Position numbers and translations under genes: made by a program. A stretch of 6,494 nt of DNA from Brucellaceae bacterium (lineage in GTDB: Bacteria > Pseudomonadota > Alphaproteobacteria > Rhizobiales > Rhizobiaceae): the NCBI GenBank assembly GCA_031253705.1, contig JAIRVW010000273.1, forward strand, positions 1 through 6,494, written 5' to 3'. Below are positions 1-5,678 of this stretch, in pieces. Below the pieces are notes generated by a model. The model did no database searches and was not told the origin of the DNA. It was given only the letters and a program-made list of their open reading frames with translations. Within the stretch, counting starts at the first letter, position 1. Every line of letters begins with the position of its first letter.

Positions 1-1115
1 AGCTGTTGCTGACCGGCGTTGAAATTCTGGTTATCGACGAAGCAGACCGTATGCTGGACATGGGTTTCATCCCTGATATCGAGCGTATCTGCAAGCTGAT
101 CCCGTTCACTCGTCAGACCCTGTTTTTCTCGGCGACTATGCCTGCAGAAATCACCAAGCTGACTGAGCAGTTCCTGCATTCACCGGCGCGTGTTGAAGTT
201 GCGAAAGCATCGACAACCGCAAAGACTGTGACCCAGCGTCTGGTAAAGTCGGCCAAGAAGCCTTGGGATAAGCGCGCAGTGCTGCGTGATCTCATTCAGG
301 CTGAAGGCGATGAGCTGAAAAATGCGATCATTTTCTGCAATCGCAAAATGGATGTGTCAGAACTGTTCCGCTCGCTGGTAAAGCACGGCTTTAATGCCGG
401 TGCGCTTCACGGCGATATGGATCAGCGCGCACGCATGACCATGCTGAGCAATTTTAAAGACGGTAATCTTCAGCTTCTGGTAGCCTCTGATGTGGCTGCC
501 CGCGGTCTGGATATTCCGGATGTCAGCCATGTGTTCAACTATGATATTCCGATCCATGCGGAAGATTATGTCCACCGCATCGGCCGTACCGGCCGTGCCG
601 GACGCTCGGGCAAGGCATTCTCGATCATTACCACCGCTGACACCAAATATCTTGATGCTATCGAGAAAATGATCGGTGAAAAGATCGAATGGCTGGATGG
701 CGATCTCACCACCCTGCCTGCGCAGGAAGAGACCGAAGAGACCGGTCGTCGCGGCCGTAACAACCGTGGCAAAAACGGCAAGAAATCCCGTGATAAAGAT
801 CACAAGGAAAAGCAGGCTCAGCCGCGTGCAGCAGAAGAAAAAACTGCTGATGCTCCGCAGAGCGTGGCAGATATTTCTGCACTGGATGCACCGCAGCCGG
901 TTCTGCCGGATAATGTTTCCATCGGCACAGCTGTGACAGCGGAACCGGTTCGCCCTGCACCGCACAAAAACGGTCATGAAGATCGCCGTCAGAACCACAA
1001 TCAGAATGGTCAGCAGAATAATAAGCGCCATCGTCGTGATTTTGATGATGAGCCGTCACCGCTGGGCTTCGGCGATGATATTCCGGCTTTCATGCTGATA
1101 CCAATCAATATCTAA
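1..1115 (+). CDS. DEAD-box ATP-dependent RNA helicase, RhlE-like, 5'-truncated by the window edge
   Basis: This is the C-terminal part of a DEAD-box RNA helicase, which unwinds RNA using ATP in ribosome assembly, mRNA decay or cold adaptation. The frame is open from the window edge; the first codons shown are not a real start, because motifs Q, I (Walker A) and Ia lie upstream. Counting from the leucine codon at position 6, the visible motifs are DEAD (motif II, residues 11-14), SAT (III, 42-44), AIIFCNR (IV, 107-113), VASDVAARGLDI (V, 159-170) and HRIGRTGRAGR (VI, 190-200). All key residues are intact. The helicase core ends near residue 235. A tail of about 130 residues follows, with two Lys/Arg/Asn-rich stretches around a Pro/Ala-rich segment and ending in an acidic-hydrophobic GFGDDIPAFM motif. 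Such basic tails usually add RNA binding. The exact subfamily (RhlE or another) cannot be fixed without the N-terminus. Confidence 0.95.
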   Translation, partial: LLLTGVEILVIDEADRMLDMGFIPDIERICKLIPFTRQTLFFSATMPAEITKLTEQFLHSPARVEVAKASTTAKTVTQRLVKSAKKPWDKRAVLRDLIQAEGDELKNAIIFCNRKMDVSELFRSLVKHGFNAGALHGDMDQRARMTMLSNFKDGNLQLLVASDVAARGLDIPDVSHVFNYDIPIHAEDYVHRIGRTGRAGRSGKAFSIITTADTKYLDAIEKMIGEKIEWLDGDLTTLPAQEETEETGRRGRNNRGKNGKKSRDKDHKEKQAQPRAAEEKTADAPQSVADISALDAPQPVLPDNVSIGTAVTAEPVRPAPHKNGHEDRRQNHNQNGQQNNKRHRRDFDDEPSPLGFGDDIPAFMLIPINI

Positions 1116-1116
1116 G

Positions 1117-1203
1117 CATTTCCAGCAAAAGTGGGAACCGGTTTTGCGTAGGATAATGCGTCAGACAAATGTTTAGGGCATTTTCAGTTGAAAATGTCCT
1201 AAA
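1117..1203. repeat. Rhizobial-type palindromic intergenic repeat
   Basis: The element begins two bases after the helicase stop and has two parts. The first (about 1117-1160) contains CATTTCCAGCAAAAGTGGG followed by AACCGGTTTTGCG, in which GCAAAA can pair with TTTTGC. The second (1172-1203) is a 15-bp inverted repeat with a GT loop, with arms TTTAGGGCATTTTCA and TGAAAATGTCCTAAA and one G-T wobble. I recall very similar mosaic repeats (RIME-like) as abundant between genes in Rhizobiales genomes; that link is from memory, whereas the palindrome is seen directly. It has no coding role and may form a hairpin at the end of the helicase mRNA. Confidence 0.6.
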
Positions 1204-1204
1204 A

Positions 1205-1235
1205 AGAAAAACCCGCCAAATGGCGGGTTTTTTAT
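1205..1235. terminator. Bidirectional intrinsic terminator between helicase and sufA
   Basis: A GC-rich stem CCCGCC (1212-1217) pairs with GGCGGG (1222-1227) around an AAAT loop. It extends through A-T pairs on both sides. A T-run (1228-1233) follows on the plus strand and an A-rich run (1201-1211) gives a T-run on the minus strand, so it can end both the helicase and the convergent sufA transcripts. Confidence 0.9.
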
Positions 1236-1257
1236 TGCCTGTTATTAAGATCAAAAC

Positions 1258-1638
1258 TCAGGCTGCGCGATGCGCTGCATCCAGAGCTTCCTGCGAAACC
1301 GGTGTCAATTCAACAGATTCACCGCAGCCGCAGGCCGAGGTCTGGTTCGGATTATTGAACACAAAGCCGGTGCGCAGGGTTGTCACTTCAAAATCCATCT
1401 GCGTGCCGAGCAGGAACAATGCAGCTTCCGGTGCCACATAGACTTTTGCACCTTCATGCTCGATAAGATCATCACCGGCCTTGGCTTCTTCCGCCAGCGC
1501 AATCGTATATTCCATACCGGCGCAGCCGCCTTTTTTCACACCCACGCGAATGCCCAAAGCATCCTCATGAGAGGCCTGAATTTCGCGCACGCGTTCCGCT
1601 GCAGCGTCCGTCAGGGTCATGATGGAAAAACGTCCCAT
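1258..1638 (-). CDS. sufA: SufA/IscA-type iron-sulfur cluster carrier (A-type, HesB family)
   Basis: A-type carriers accept Fe-S clusters from the SufBCD scaffold and pass them to apo-proteins in the cytoplasm. The three conserved cysteines are present: one in GGCAGMEY (Cys39) and two in the C-terminal CGCGES motif (Cys103 and Cys105), which together bind the cluster. At 126 residues it is slightly longer than the usual 105-120. I chose the ATG at 1636-1638 (protein starting MGRFSIMTLTDAAAERV) because AGTGAG lies a short distance upstream. The reading frame extends 11 codons further to a TTG at 1671 that has no clear ribosome binding site; an internal ATG (1618-1620) is also possible. The gene is in the same orientation as sufD-sufS-sufT but separated from sufT by three other genes and by terminators, so it is probably transcribed from its own promoter. 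It could equally be named erpA or iscA; the suf context favours sufA. Confidence 0.9.
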   Translation of the reverse strand: MGRFSIMTLTDAAAERVREIQASHEDALGIRVGVKKGGCAGMEYTIALAEEAKAGDDLIEHEGAKVYVAPEAALFLLGTQMDFEVTTLRTGFVFNNPNQTSACGCGESVELTPVSQEALDAAHRAA

Positions 1639-1948
1639 AGTTTTCTCACTTGTATCTGATGCACGGTTCAAGGCCGTACAGTTTCAACCGGTGAAGCCAA
1701 TACCGGAATCTGCGTAAAGCACAAATTGTCCGCTCAGCCTCTGATAGTCTATCTAGTCTCACACAGTCCTCTCTGCAAGTAAAGGAAAGCGCCTGACCGA
1801 TATTTAAATCTGCATTTTCCGCTCTTTACGGCTCATAAGAATAAAATGAATAATTGGAAAAATGCGTAAAATTGCCATGATCTCTTTGCAGTCTTTTCAA
1901 ATATAAAGATCATCAAAGGTTCTTTGGTACAGATCAGCGGAGATTTTA
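1639..1948. promoter_or_regulatory. Divergent intergenic region upstream of sufA and the 1949-2800 gene
   Basis: No gene, RNA gene or known riboswitch is visible in these 310 bases, which must hold the promoters of both flanking genes. For sufA (minus strand), TTGCAG (1773-1778) lies 17 bases before a weak TAGATA (1750-1755), a tentative -35/-10 pair. For the plus-strand gene, TATAAA (1902-1907) is a possible -10, but without a good -35. An inverted repeat ATGATCT (1877-1883) / AGATCAT (1907-1913) overlaps that -10, and a small ATTTAAAT palindrome lies at 1802-1809. The right half is AT-rich. I found no clear RirA, Irr or IscR site by eye. Confidence 0.4.
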
Positions 1949-2800
1949 ATGGGCATTCAGCAGAACCGTCATACCCCCGCATCACAGCGCCCTGTTGCAC
2001 TGGCAATCACACAGGATCGTGCTCAGCAGCACCGCCTTGCGCTTATCCGTCTGCTCGGAACCACAATCATCGGCGCAGCCCTGCTGACCGGCAGTGCGAT
2101 CTATGCCAAAGCCGCAGGCACAACAGAAACCAAAGACAAGGCAGCGACACAGCAAAAGGTGAAACCGGAAGCTTTGAAGAAAACCGGTGAAGCTGCCACC
2201 AAGGATTCTGAAGAAGAAAAAGCCAAGGTTGAGAAAGCGAAAGCCGATCAAGCTGACGCGGATAAGCAGAAGGAAGAAACCGCCCCTGCGGATAAGCCTG
2301 ATGCACAAAAATCCTCTGAGGCCGACAAACCGGAAAACGCGAAACCGGAAGCCACAGAAGAGGTTGCAGAAGGTCTGGTGCTGCCGGATTATCTTGACGA
2401 CCGCAGCACACCGCAGAAATTGCTGGAATCCTATTACAACGCTATCAACCGCAAAGAATATGTGCGTGCCTACAGCTATTATGCTGAAGGCCAGCAAGGC
2501 GATGATTTCGAAAAATATGCCAAGGGCTATGCCGGCACAGAATCTGTGAACATCAAGCTCGGCAGCAGTGAGCCTGATCCGGGTGCCGGTCAGATTTACT
2601 GGTCTGTACCGATTGCCATCGAATCCAAACTCGCTGAAGGCAAATCACAGGTCTATACCGGTTGCTACACCATCAGCATGAGCAATCCGGCCATGCAGGC
2701 ACTGCCGCCATTCAAGCCAATGGCAATTATGGCAGGTACATTATCGAAATCACCATTGCCGCTGGAGAAAAGTGTGCCGGAAGAATGCGGCGCACCGTAA
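1949..2800 (+). CDS. Uncharacterised exported or membrane-anchored protein with Lys/Glu/Ala-rich linker and C-terminal globular domain
   Basis: I do not recognise this 283-residue protein by name. The ATG start is well supported by CGGAGA 5-6 bases upstream. A polar, basic N-terminus of about 30 residues precedes a hydrophobic stretch (about 35-53, LLGTTIIGAALLTGSAIYA) ending in AKA-AG, which looks like a signal peptide cleavage site or an uncleaved anchor. Residues 58 to about 140 form a low-complexity linker of Lys, Glu, Ala, Asp and Pro. The rest (about 148-283) looks folded and begins STPQKLLESYYNAINRKEY, a pattern I associate with NTF2-like domains; this fold assignment is a guess. Two cysteines (239 and 280) could form a disulfide in the periplasm. 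The gene stands alone, bounded by a divergent spacer and a terminator. Its function is unknown and nothing ties it to the suf genes except position. Confidence 0.85.
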   Translation: MGIQQNRHTPASQRPVALAITQDRAQQHRLALIRLLGTTIIGAALLTGSAIYAKAAGTTETKDKAATQQKVKPEALKKTGEAATKDSEEEKAKVEKAKADQADADKQKEETAPADKPDAQKSSEADKPENAKPEATEEVAEGLVLPDYLDDRSTPQKLLESYYNAINRKEYVRAYSYYAEGQQGDDFEKYAKGYAGTESVNIKLGSSEPDPGAGQIYWSVPIAIESKLAEGKSQVYTGCYTISMSNPAMQALPPFKPMAIMAGTLSKSPLPLEKSVPEECGAP

Positions 2801-2821
2801 TCCCCTTATTCAGCGCTTCTA

Positions 2822-2855
2822 TAAAAGCCTGTCATCGCTGACAGGCTTTTATTTT
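2822..2855. terminator. Intrinsic terminator between the exported-protein gene and the AhpD-like gene
   Basis: A 13-bp perfect stem runs from 2822-2834 to 2839-2851, with core arms GCCTGTCA and TGACAGGC around a TCGC loop. TTTT-A-TTTT follows on the plus strand, a good terminator for the 1949-2800 gene. In the other direction the T-run is shorter, so it may end the convergent AhpD-like gene less efficiently; its right end overlaps that gene's stop codon. Confidence 0.85.
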
Positions 2856-3300
2856 ATGGCTTGCGCGGGTGAATAAGCTGCGTACTGACACCAATCCGGT
2901 TCCACAAATTAATCATGCCGACAGCCACAATCAGCTTGGCAATCTCCTCCTCAGAGAACACCGCTTTCACACTTTCATAAAGATCATCCGGTGCGCCTTT
3001 CTCGGCTATCCGTGTCAGGCTTTCAGTCCATTCCAGCGCGGCACGATCCCGCGCATCAAAACACGGCGATTCACGCCAGGCGCTTGTCATATATAAAGTC
3101 TGCATATCCATCCCGTCTTTATGGGCATCACGGATGTGAATATCCGTACAATAGGAGCAGCCATTGATCTGTGAGGCGCGGATTTTCACTAAATGCAACA
3201 AACGCTTATCCAGCCCCGACGCATCCACAGCCGCATCCAGCGCCTTAATGGATTGATAGAGAGCCGGTACAACAGTGCCGATATTCATTCTGCTTTGCAT
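2854..3300 (-). CDS. AhpD-like carboxymuconolactone decarboxylase family protein
   Basis: The 148-residue protein carries the AhpD core signature: NGCSYCTDIH gives the CxxCxxxH motif (Cys48, Cys51, His55). In AhpD and its relatives this pair reduces peroxides or recycles peroxiredoxin, with the histidine in a proton relay; many family members remain uncharacterised. Length and the all-helical pattern fit a single-domain member that forms oligomers. The residue before the motif is Gln44, where some relatives have an acidic residue, so true AhpD activity is uncertain. The ATG start is supported by AGGAC (3308-3312) seven bases upstream; Met5 is an alternative. It is divergent from an Rrf2 regulator gene, a pairing common in bacteria, and probably controlled by it through the palindrome at 3332-3358. 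The likely role is cytoplasmic defence against oxidative or electrophilic stress. Confidence 0.9.
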   Translation of the reverse strand: MQSRMNIGTVVPALYQSIKALDAAVDASGLDKRLLHLVKIRASQINGCSYCTDIHIRDAHKDGMDMQTLYMTSAWRESPCFDARDRAALEWTESLTRIAEKGAPDDLYESVKAVFSEEEIAKLIVAVGMINLWNRIGVSTQLIHPRKP

Positions 3301-3386
3301 GTCATTTGTCCTGAAATTCAGTTTGCTCTGGAATCATCGATATATTATATCCGTGATTGGAGAATGACAAATCACAAGGTTGTAAA
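3301..3386. promoter_or_regulatory. Divergent promoter region of the AhpD-like and Rrf2 genes
   Basis: These 86 bases hold both promoters. On the minus strand TATAAT (3344-3349) is a consensus -10, with TTGTCA (3365-3370) 15 bases upstream as a somewhat close -35. On the plus strand TTGCTC (3323-3328) and TATATC (3346-3351) are 17 bases apart. Both -10 elements lie inside the 27-bp palindrome, so one bound repressor would block both genes. ATTTGTC (3304-3310) is repeated inverted as GACAAAT (3366-3372), flanking the region. AAGG (3376-3379) is the ribosome binding site for the Rrf2 gene. Confidence 0.6.
3332..3358. promoter_or_regulatory. 27-bp imperfect palindrome, candidate Rrf2 operator
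   Basis: Counting around the central T at 3345, 11 of 13 base pairs are symmetric. The outer arms are AATCA (3332-3336) and TGATT (3354-3358), the inner ones GATATA (3339-3344) and TATATC (3346-3351), and only the pairs at 3337/3353 and 3338/3352 fail. Length, AT-richness and symmetry match the operators known for Rrf2 proteins such as NsrR and CymR, and it overlaps both divergent -10 elements. Binding by the neighbouring regulator is inferred. Confidence 0.7.
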
Positions 3387-3881
3387 ATGCGCAGAATGAG
3401 TGACGGAGTTGAGGCGGCATTGCATTGCGCGCTCGTGCTGTCAGGGTTGCCGGAGGATAAGGTTCTGGCTGGGAAACATCTGGCAGAGCTGCATGGTGTG
3501 TCCGAGAGCTATTTGCTCAAACATCTGCGCGCCCTCACCGCTGCTGATGTGATCATCGCTGTTCCGGGGCCGCGTGGCGGCTACCGGCTCGCACATATTC
3601 CGCAACAGATTACATTGCTTGATATCGTGGAAGCGATTGACGGCAAAGAACCGGCTTTTATCTGCAGGGAAATCCGCCGCCGCGCACCGGGAAAATCGCA
3701 GGATCCCTGCAACTATAAGAGAGATTGTTTCATCAAATCGCGCATGCTGGCCGCAGAACAGCTCTGGCGTGATGCCTTACGCAGCCAGACTGTTGCCGAT
3801 CTCATGCAGGACGGCGAACAGCAGATCAGCCCTTCAAGCAAATTGCTTATATCCGATTATCTTAGCTTACATGCCCGCTAA
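3387..3881 (+). CDS. Rrf2-family transcriptional regulator
   Basis: The 164-residue protein has the Rrf2 winged helix-turn-helix: GKHLAELHGVSESYLLKHLRAL (helix-turn-helix, about 29-50) and PGPRGGYRLA (wing, 60-69), then TLLDIVEAIDG, the hallmark dimerisation-helix start. Cysteines 93, 108 and 114 lie in the region where IscR and NsrR bind an Fe-S cluster, with spacing C-x14-C-x5-C, so cluster or thiol sensing is possible but unproven. I chose the ATG at 3387 because AAGG lies seven bases upstream; Met4 (3396) is an alternative. A longer frame from a TTG at 3357 would begin inside the operator palindrome and is unlikely. The gene is divergent from the AhpD-like gene and probably represses it and itself. 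Its location next to sufT raises the question of suf control, but no second copy of the palindrome was seen near the suf genes in the window. Confidence 0.92.
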   Translation: MRRMSDGVEAALHCALVLSGLPEDKVLAGKHLAELHGVSESYLLKHLRALTAADVIIAVPGPRGGYRLAHIPQQITLLDIVEAIDGKEPAFICREIRRRAPGKSQDPCNYKRDCFIKSRMLAAEQLWRDALRSQTVADLMQDGEQQISPSSKLLISDYLSLHAR

Positions 3882-3883
3882 AT

Positions 3884-3915
3884 AAAAAACGCTGCGTTTC
3901 CGCAGCGTTTTTTTT
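3884..3915. terminator. Bidirectional intrinsic terminator between the Rrf2 gene and sufT
   Basis: A 10-bp perfect stem AAACGCTGCG (3887-3896) / CGCAGCGTTT (3901-3910) with a TTTC loop is flanked by a T-run (to 3915) on the plus strand and an A-run (3884-3889) giving T's on the minus strand. It begins just after the Rrf2 stop and ends just before the sufT stop, so it serves both. It marks the 3' end of the sufD-sufS-sufT transcript. Confidence 0.92.
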
Positions 3916-3918
3916 AAA

Positions 3919-4335
3919 TCAATACCAGCCCACAGCAACCTGAGCTTCTTCGGACATACGATCCGGTGTCCATGGCGGATCAAAAGTCATCGACACCTCC
4001 ACATGGGAAACACCCTCAACTGCGCCAACGGCATTTTCCACCCAGCCAGGCATTTCACCGGCTACAGGGCAACCCGGTGCAGTCAGTGTCATATCGATTT
4101 TGACCGTGCGGTCATCTTCAATATCAACCTTGTAAATCAGGCCGAGTTCATAAATATCTGCCGGAATTTCCGGATCATAGACAGTTTTCAGCGCGCCGAT
4201 AATATCATCGGTCAGACGCAGCAATTCCTCTTCCGGAATTGCAGAAGCGGAGAACACCTTTGAGGCGCCGCTTTCTTGCTTGGGAGCGGTTGCATCTGCG
4301 GCCACCGCGTGCTGTTCATTATCCATAATCGTCAT
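3919..4335 (-). CDS. sufT: SufT, MIP18/DUF59-family Fe-S assembly protein
   Basis: SufT is a DUF59 (MIP18-like) protein that helps mature or insert Fe-S clusters, especially under high demand. The 138-residue protein has a flexible N-terminus of about 30 residues and then the DUF59 domain, with the conserved DPE motif (54-56) in VYDPEIPADIYELGLIY and TAPGCPVAGEMP with Cys89, the conserved cysteine. It ends in a DPPWTPDRMSEEA segment typical of the SufT branch. The start ATG overlaps the sufS stop as ATGA (4332-4335), which suggests translational coupling; Met4 (4324-4326) is a possible alternative start because GGA lies nearer to it. It is the last gene before a terminator, so it ends the sufD-sufS-sufT run. 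Confidence 0.92.
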   Translation of the reverse strand: MTIMDNEQHAVAADATAPKQESGASKVFSASAIPEEELLRLTDDIIGALKTVYDPEIPADIYELGLIYKVDIEDDRTVKIDMTLTAPGCPVAGEMPGWVENAVGAVEGVSHVEVSMTFDPPWTPDRMSEEAQVAVGWY

Positions 4336-5576
4336 CCAAAAAACTGTCTTGCTTTTTCAAGCGCTGCAACCAGAGCATCCACTTCCGCACGGGTATTATA
4401 CATACCGAAGGAAGCACGGCAGGTCGATGTCACACCAAAGCGCTGCAACAGCGGCTGAGCACAATGCGTGCCTGCCCGCACTGCAATACCGGCACGGTCG
4501 ATCACAGTTGAAACATCATGGGCGTGAATACCCTGCATTTCAAACGCAATGATCGCGCCTTTATCCGGTGCATTGCCGACAATACGCAGCGAGTTAATTT
4601 TCGCCAGAGCTTCATGCGCATAGAGACGCAAATCAGCTTCATGAGCAGAAATCGCCTCACGACCTATGCTCTCTATATAGTCAAGGGCTGCGCCCAATCC
4701 AATAGCCTGCACGATCGGCGGTGTTCCGGCCTCAAAACGATGCGGCGGATGATTATAAGTGACATTATCAACTGTCACCTCTTCAATCATTTCCCCGCCA
4801 CCCATAAACGGGCGCATCTGTTCCAGCATTTCCATACGGCCATACAGCACACCGATACCGGACGGGCCATAGAGCTTGTGGCCGGTCATAATATACCAGT
4901 CACAACCGAGATCACGCACATCCACCGGCATATGCACGGCAGCCTGAGAACCATCTACCAGCACCGGAATACCGCGCGCATGCGCCAGTTCGACGATCTT
5001 TTTAATCGGCAGAACCGTACCCGTCACATTGGACATATGGGTCAGGGCAATCAGTTTGGTTTTCGGGGTGATGCATTTCTCGAATTCTTCAAGGTGGAAC
5101 ACACCTTCATCATCCACCGGTGCGAATACCAGCTTGGCACCCTGACGCTCGCGGATGAAATGCCAAGGCACGATATTGGAATGATGCTCAAGAATGCTGA
5201 GCAGAATTTCATCACCCTCACCGATCTTCGGCATACCATAACCATATGCAACCGTATTAATCGCCTCAGTCGCCGATTTGGTAAAGATGATCTCGTCTAC
5301 AGAACCGGCATTGAGGAAGCCGCGCACTTTTTCACGCGAACGCTCATAGGCATCGGTTGCGGCATTGGAGAGAAAATGCAGGCCGCGATGCACATTGGCA
5401 TATTCGTTGGAATAGGCATTTGTCACCGCATCAATAACCGCCTGCGGCTTCTGTGCCGAGGCACCATTATCGAGATAGATCAGCGGCTTGCCATAGACTT
5501 CACGCGACAGGATCGGAAAATCACGGCGGATTGCTTCAACATCATAATTTTGCAGTACAGACGATAATTGATTCAT
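4332..5576 (-). CDS. sufS: SufS cysteine desulfurase (group II, PLP-dependent)
   Basis: SufS removes sulfur from L-cysteine, giving alanine and a persulfide that feeds the SufBCD scaffold. The 414-residue length fits the family (E. coli SufS is 406). Visible features are the N-terminal RRDFPIL...YLDNGASAQKP; ILEHHSN with His131, which stacks on the cofactor; DGSQAAVH with Asp208, which binds the PLP ring nitrogen; the PLP lysine Lys234 in TGHKLYGPSGIG; and the catalytic Cys372 in RAGTHCAQPLL, the short group II active-site loop. I chose the ATG at 5574-5576 because AGGAG (5584-5588) lies seven bases upstream. An in-frame GTG at 5594 would put that site inside the gene. It follows sufD by 102 bases, a gap with three stem-loops, and overlaps sufT by four bases. 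No SufE or SufU partner is visible in the window. Confidence 0.97.
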   Translation of the reverse strand: MNQLSSVLQNYDVEAIRRDFPILSREVYGKPLIYLDNGASAQKPQAVIDAVTNAYSNEYANVHRGLHFLSNAATDAYERSREKVRGFLNAGSVDEIIFTKSATEAINTVAYGYGMPKIGEGDEILLSILEHHSNIVPWHFIRERQGAKLVFAPVDDEGVFHLEEFEKCITPKTKLIALTHMSNVTGTVLPIKKIVELAHARGIPVLVDGSQAAVHMPVDVRDLGCDWYIMTGHKLYGPSGIGVLYGRMEMLEQMRPFMGGGEMIEEVTVDNVTYNHPPHRFEAGTPPIVQAIGLGAALDYIESIGREAISAHEADLRLYAHEALAKINSLRIVGNAPDKGAIIAFEMQGIHAHDVSTVIDRAGIAVRAGTHCAQPLLQRFGVTSTCRASFGMYNTRAEVDALVAALEKARQFFG

Positions 5577-5587
5577 AATCGTACTCC

Positions 5588-5604
5588 TGAGCACTTTGTG
5601 CTCA
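5588..5604 (-). promoter_or_regulatory. Stem-loop directly against the sufS ribosome binding site
   Basis: In the sufS mRNA a perfect 7-bp stem TGAGCAC / GTGCTCA with an AAA loop ends on the first A of the AGGAG ribosome binding site. It follows a run of six T's (5604-5609 on the opposite strand). Such a hairpin could tune access of ribosomes or protect a processed 5' end; the effect is inferred. Confidence 0.5.
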
Positions 5605-5616
5605 AAAAAGCAGGCA

Positions 5617-5633
5617 AGAGCACTTGGCGCTCT
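5617..5633 (-). repeat. Second, related stem-loop in the sufD-sufS gap
   Basis: GAGCACTTGGCGCTC (5618-5632) matches GAGCACTTTGTGCTC (5589-5603) at 13 of 15 positions, 29 bases apart. AGAGC and GCTCT form a 5-bp stem here. The differences change the loop and stem of the hairpin but keep the outer arms, so the two copies form a short direct repeat of hairpins. Confidence 0.5.
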
Positions 5634-5642
5634 ATATCAGGG

Positions 5643-5672
5643 AAGAAGAGCGGGAAATTTCCCGCTCTTTTT
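5643..5672. terminator. Large palindrome after sufD: hairpin or partial terminator
   Basis: A perfect 24-bp palindrome (5646-5669; half-arm AAGAGCGGGAAA, meeting its complement without a spacer) lies seven bases past the sufD stop. A T-run follows it only on the plus strand, where no gene needs a terminator. In the direction of sufD to sufS the stem is followed by TTCTTC, so termination there should be weak. It may instead stabilise the sufD mRNA end or lower sufS expression relative to sufBCD. Confidence 0.6.
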
Positions 5673-5678
5673 GCATCA

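Noticed and set aside
357..1031. Minus-strand open frame opposite the helicase (224 codons)
   Set aside because: It lies wholly within the helicase gene, whose motifs are intact. The Cys/Phe/Val-rich translation is typical of an antisense shadow.
1639..1671. Upstream TTG start adding 11 residues to SufA
   Set aside because: No ribosome binding site is evident and the extra residues do not look like the family; the ATG at 1636-1638 has AGTGAG in place.
1672..1948. Small RNA or riboswitch in the sufA spacer
   Set aside because: No strong conserved fold or terminator is visible within it; only weak promoter-like elements and short repeats could be supported.
1982..2497. Minus-strand open frame opposite the exported-protein gene, very rich in Phe, Leu and Arg
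   Set aside because: It is the reverse of the Lys/Glu codons in the linker; the plus-strand gene has the better ribosome binding site, signal region and terminator.
3357..3386. TTG start at 3357 for the Rrf2 gene
   Set aside because: It would begin inside the operator palindrome and on top of the predicted transcript start; the ATG at 3387 has a proper ribosome binding site.
2854..3881. AhpD-like/Rrf2 pair as a toxin-antitoxin or defence module
   Set aside because: Both proteins belong to well-known redox-enzyme and regulator families, and the divergent arrangement is common; nothing suggests a defence function.
4518..5567. Long plus-strand open frame opposite sufS (349 codons)
   Set aside because: It is antisense to a clear sufS gene, has no recognisable domain, and its composition (many His, Arg, Ile) is what the reverse of a conserved gene gives.
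5577..5594. GTG start at 5594 for SufS
   Set aside because: It would place the AGGAG ribosome binding site and part of the hairpin inside the coding region; the ATG at 5574-5576 fits the site at normal spacing.
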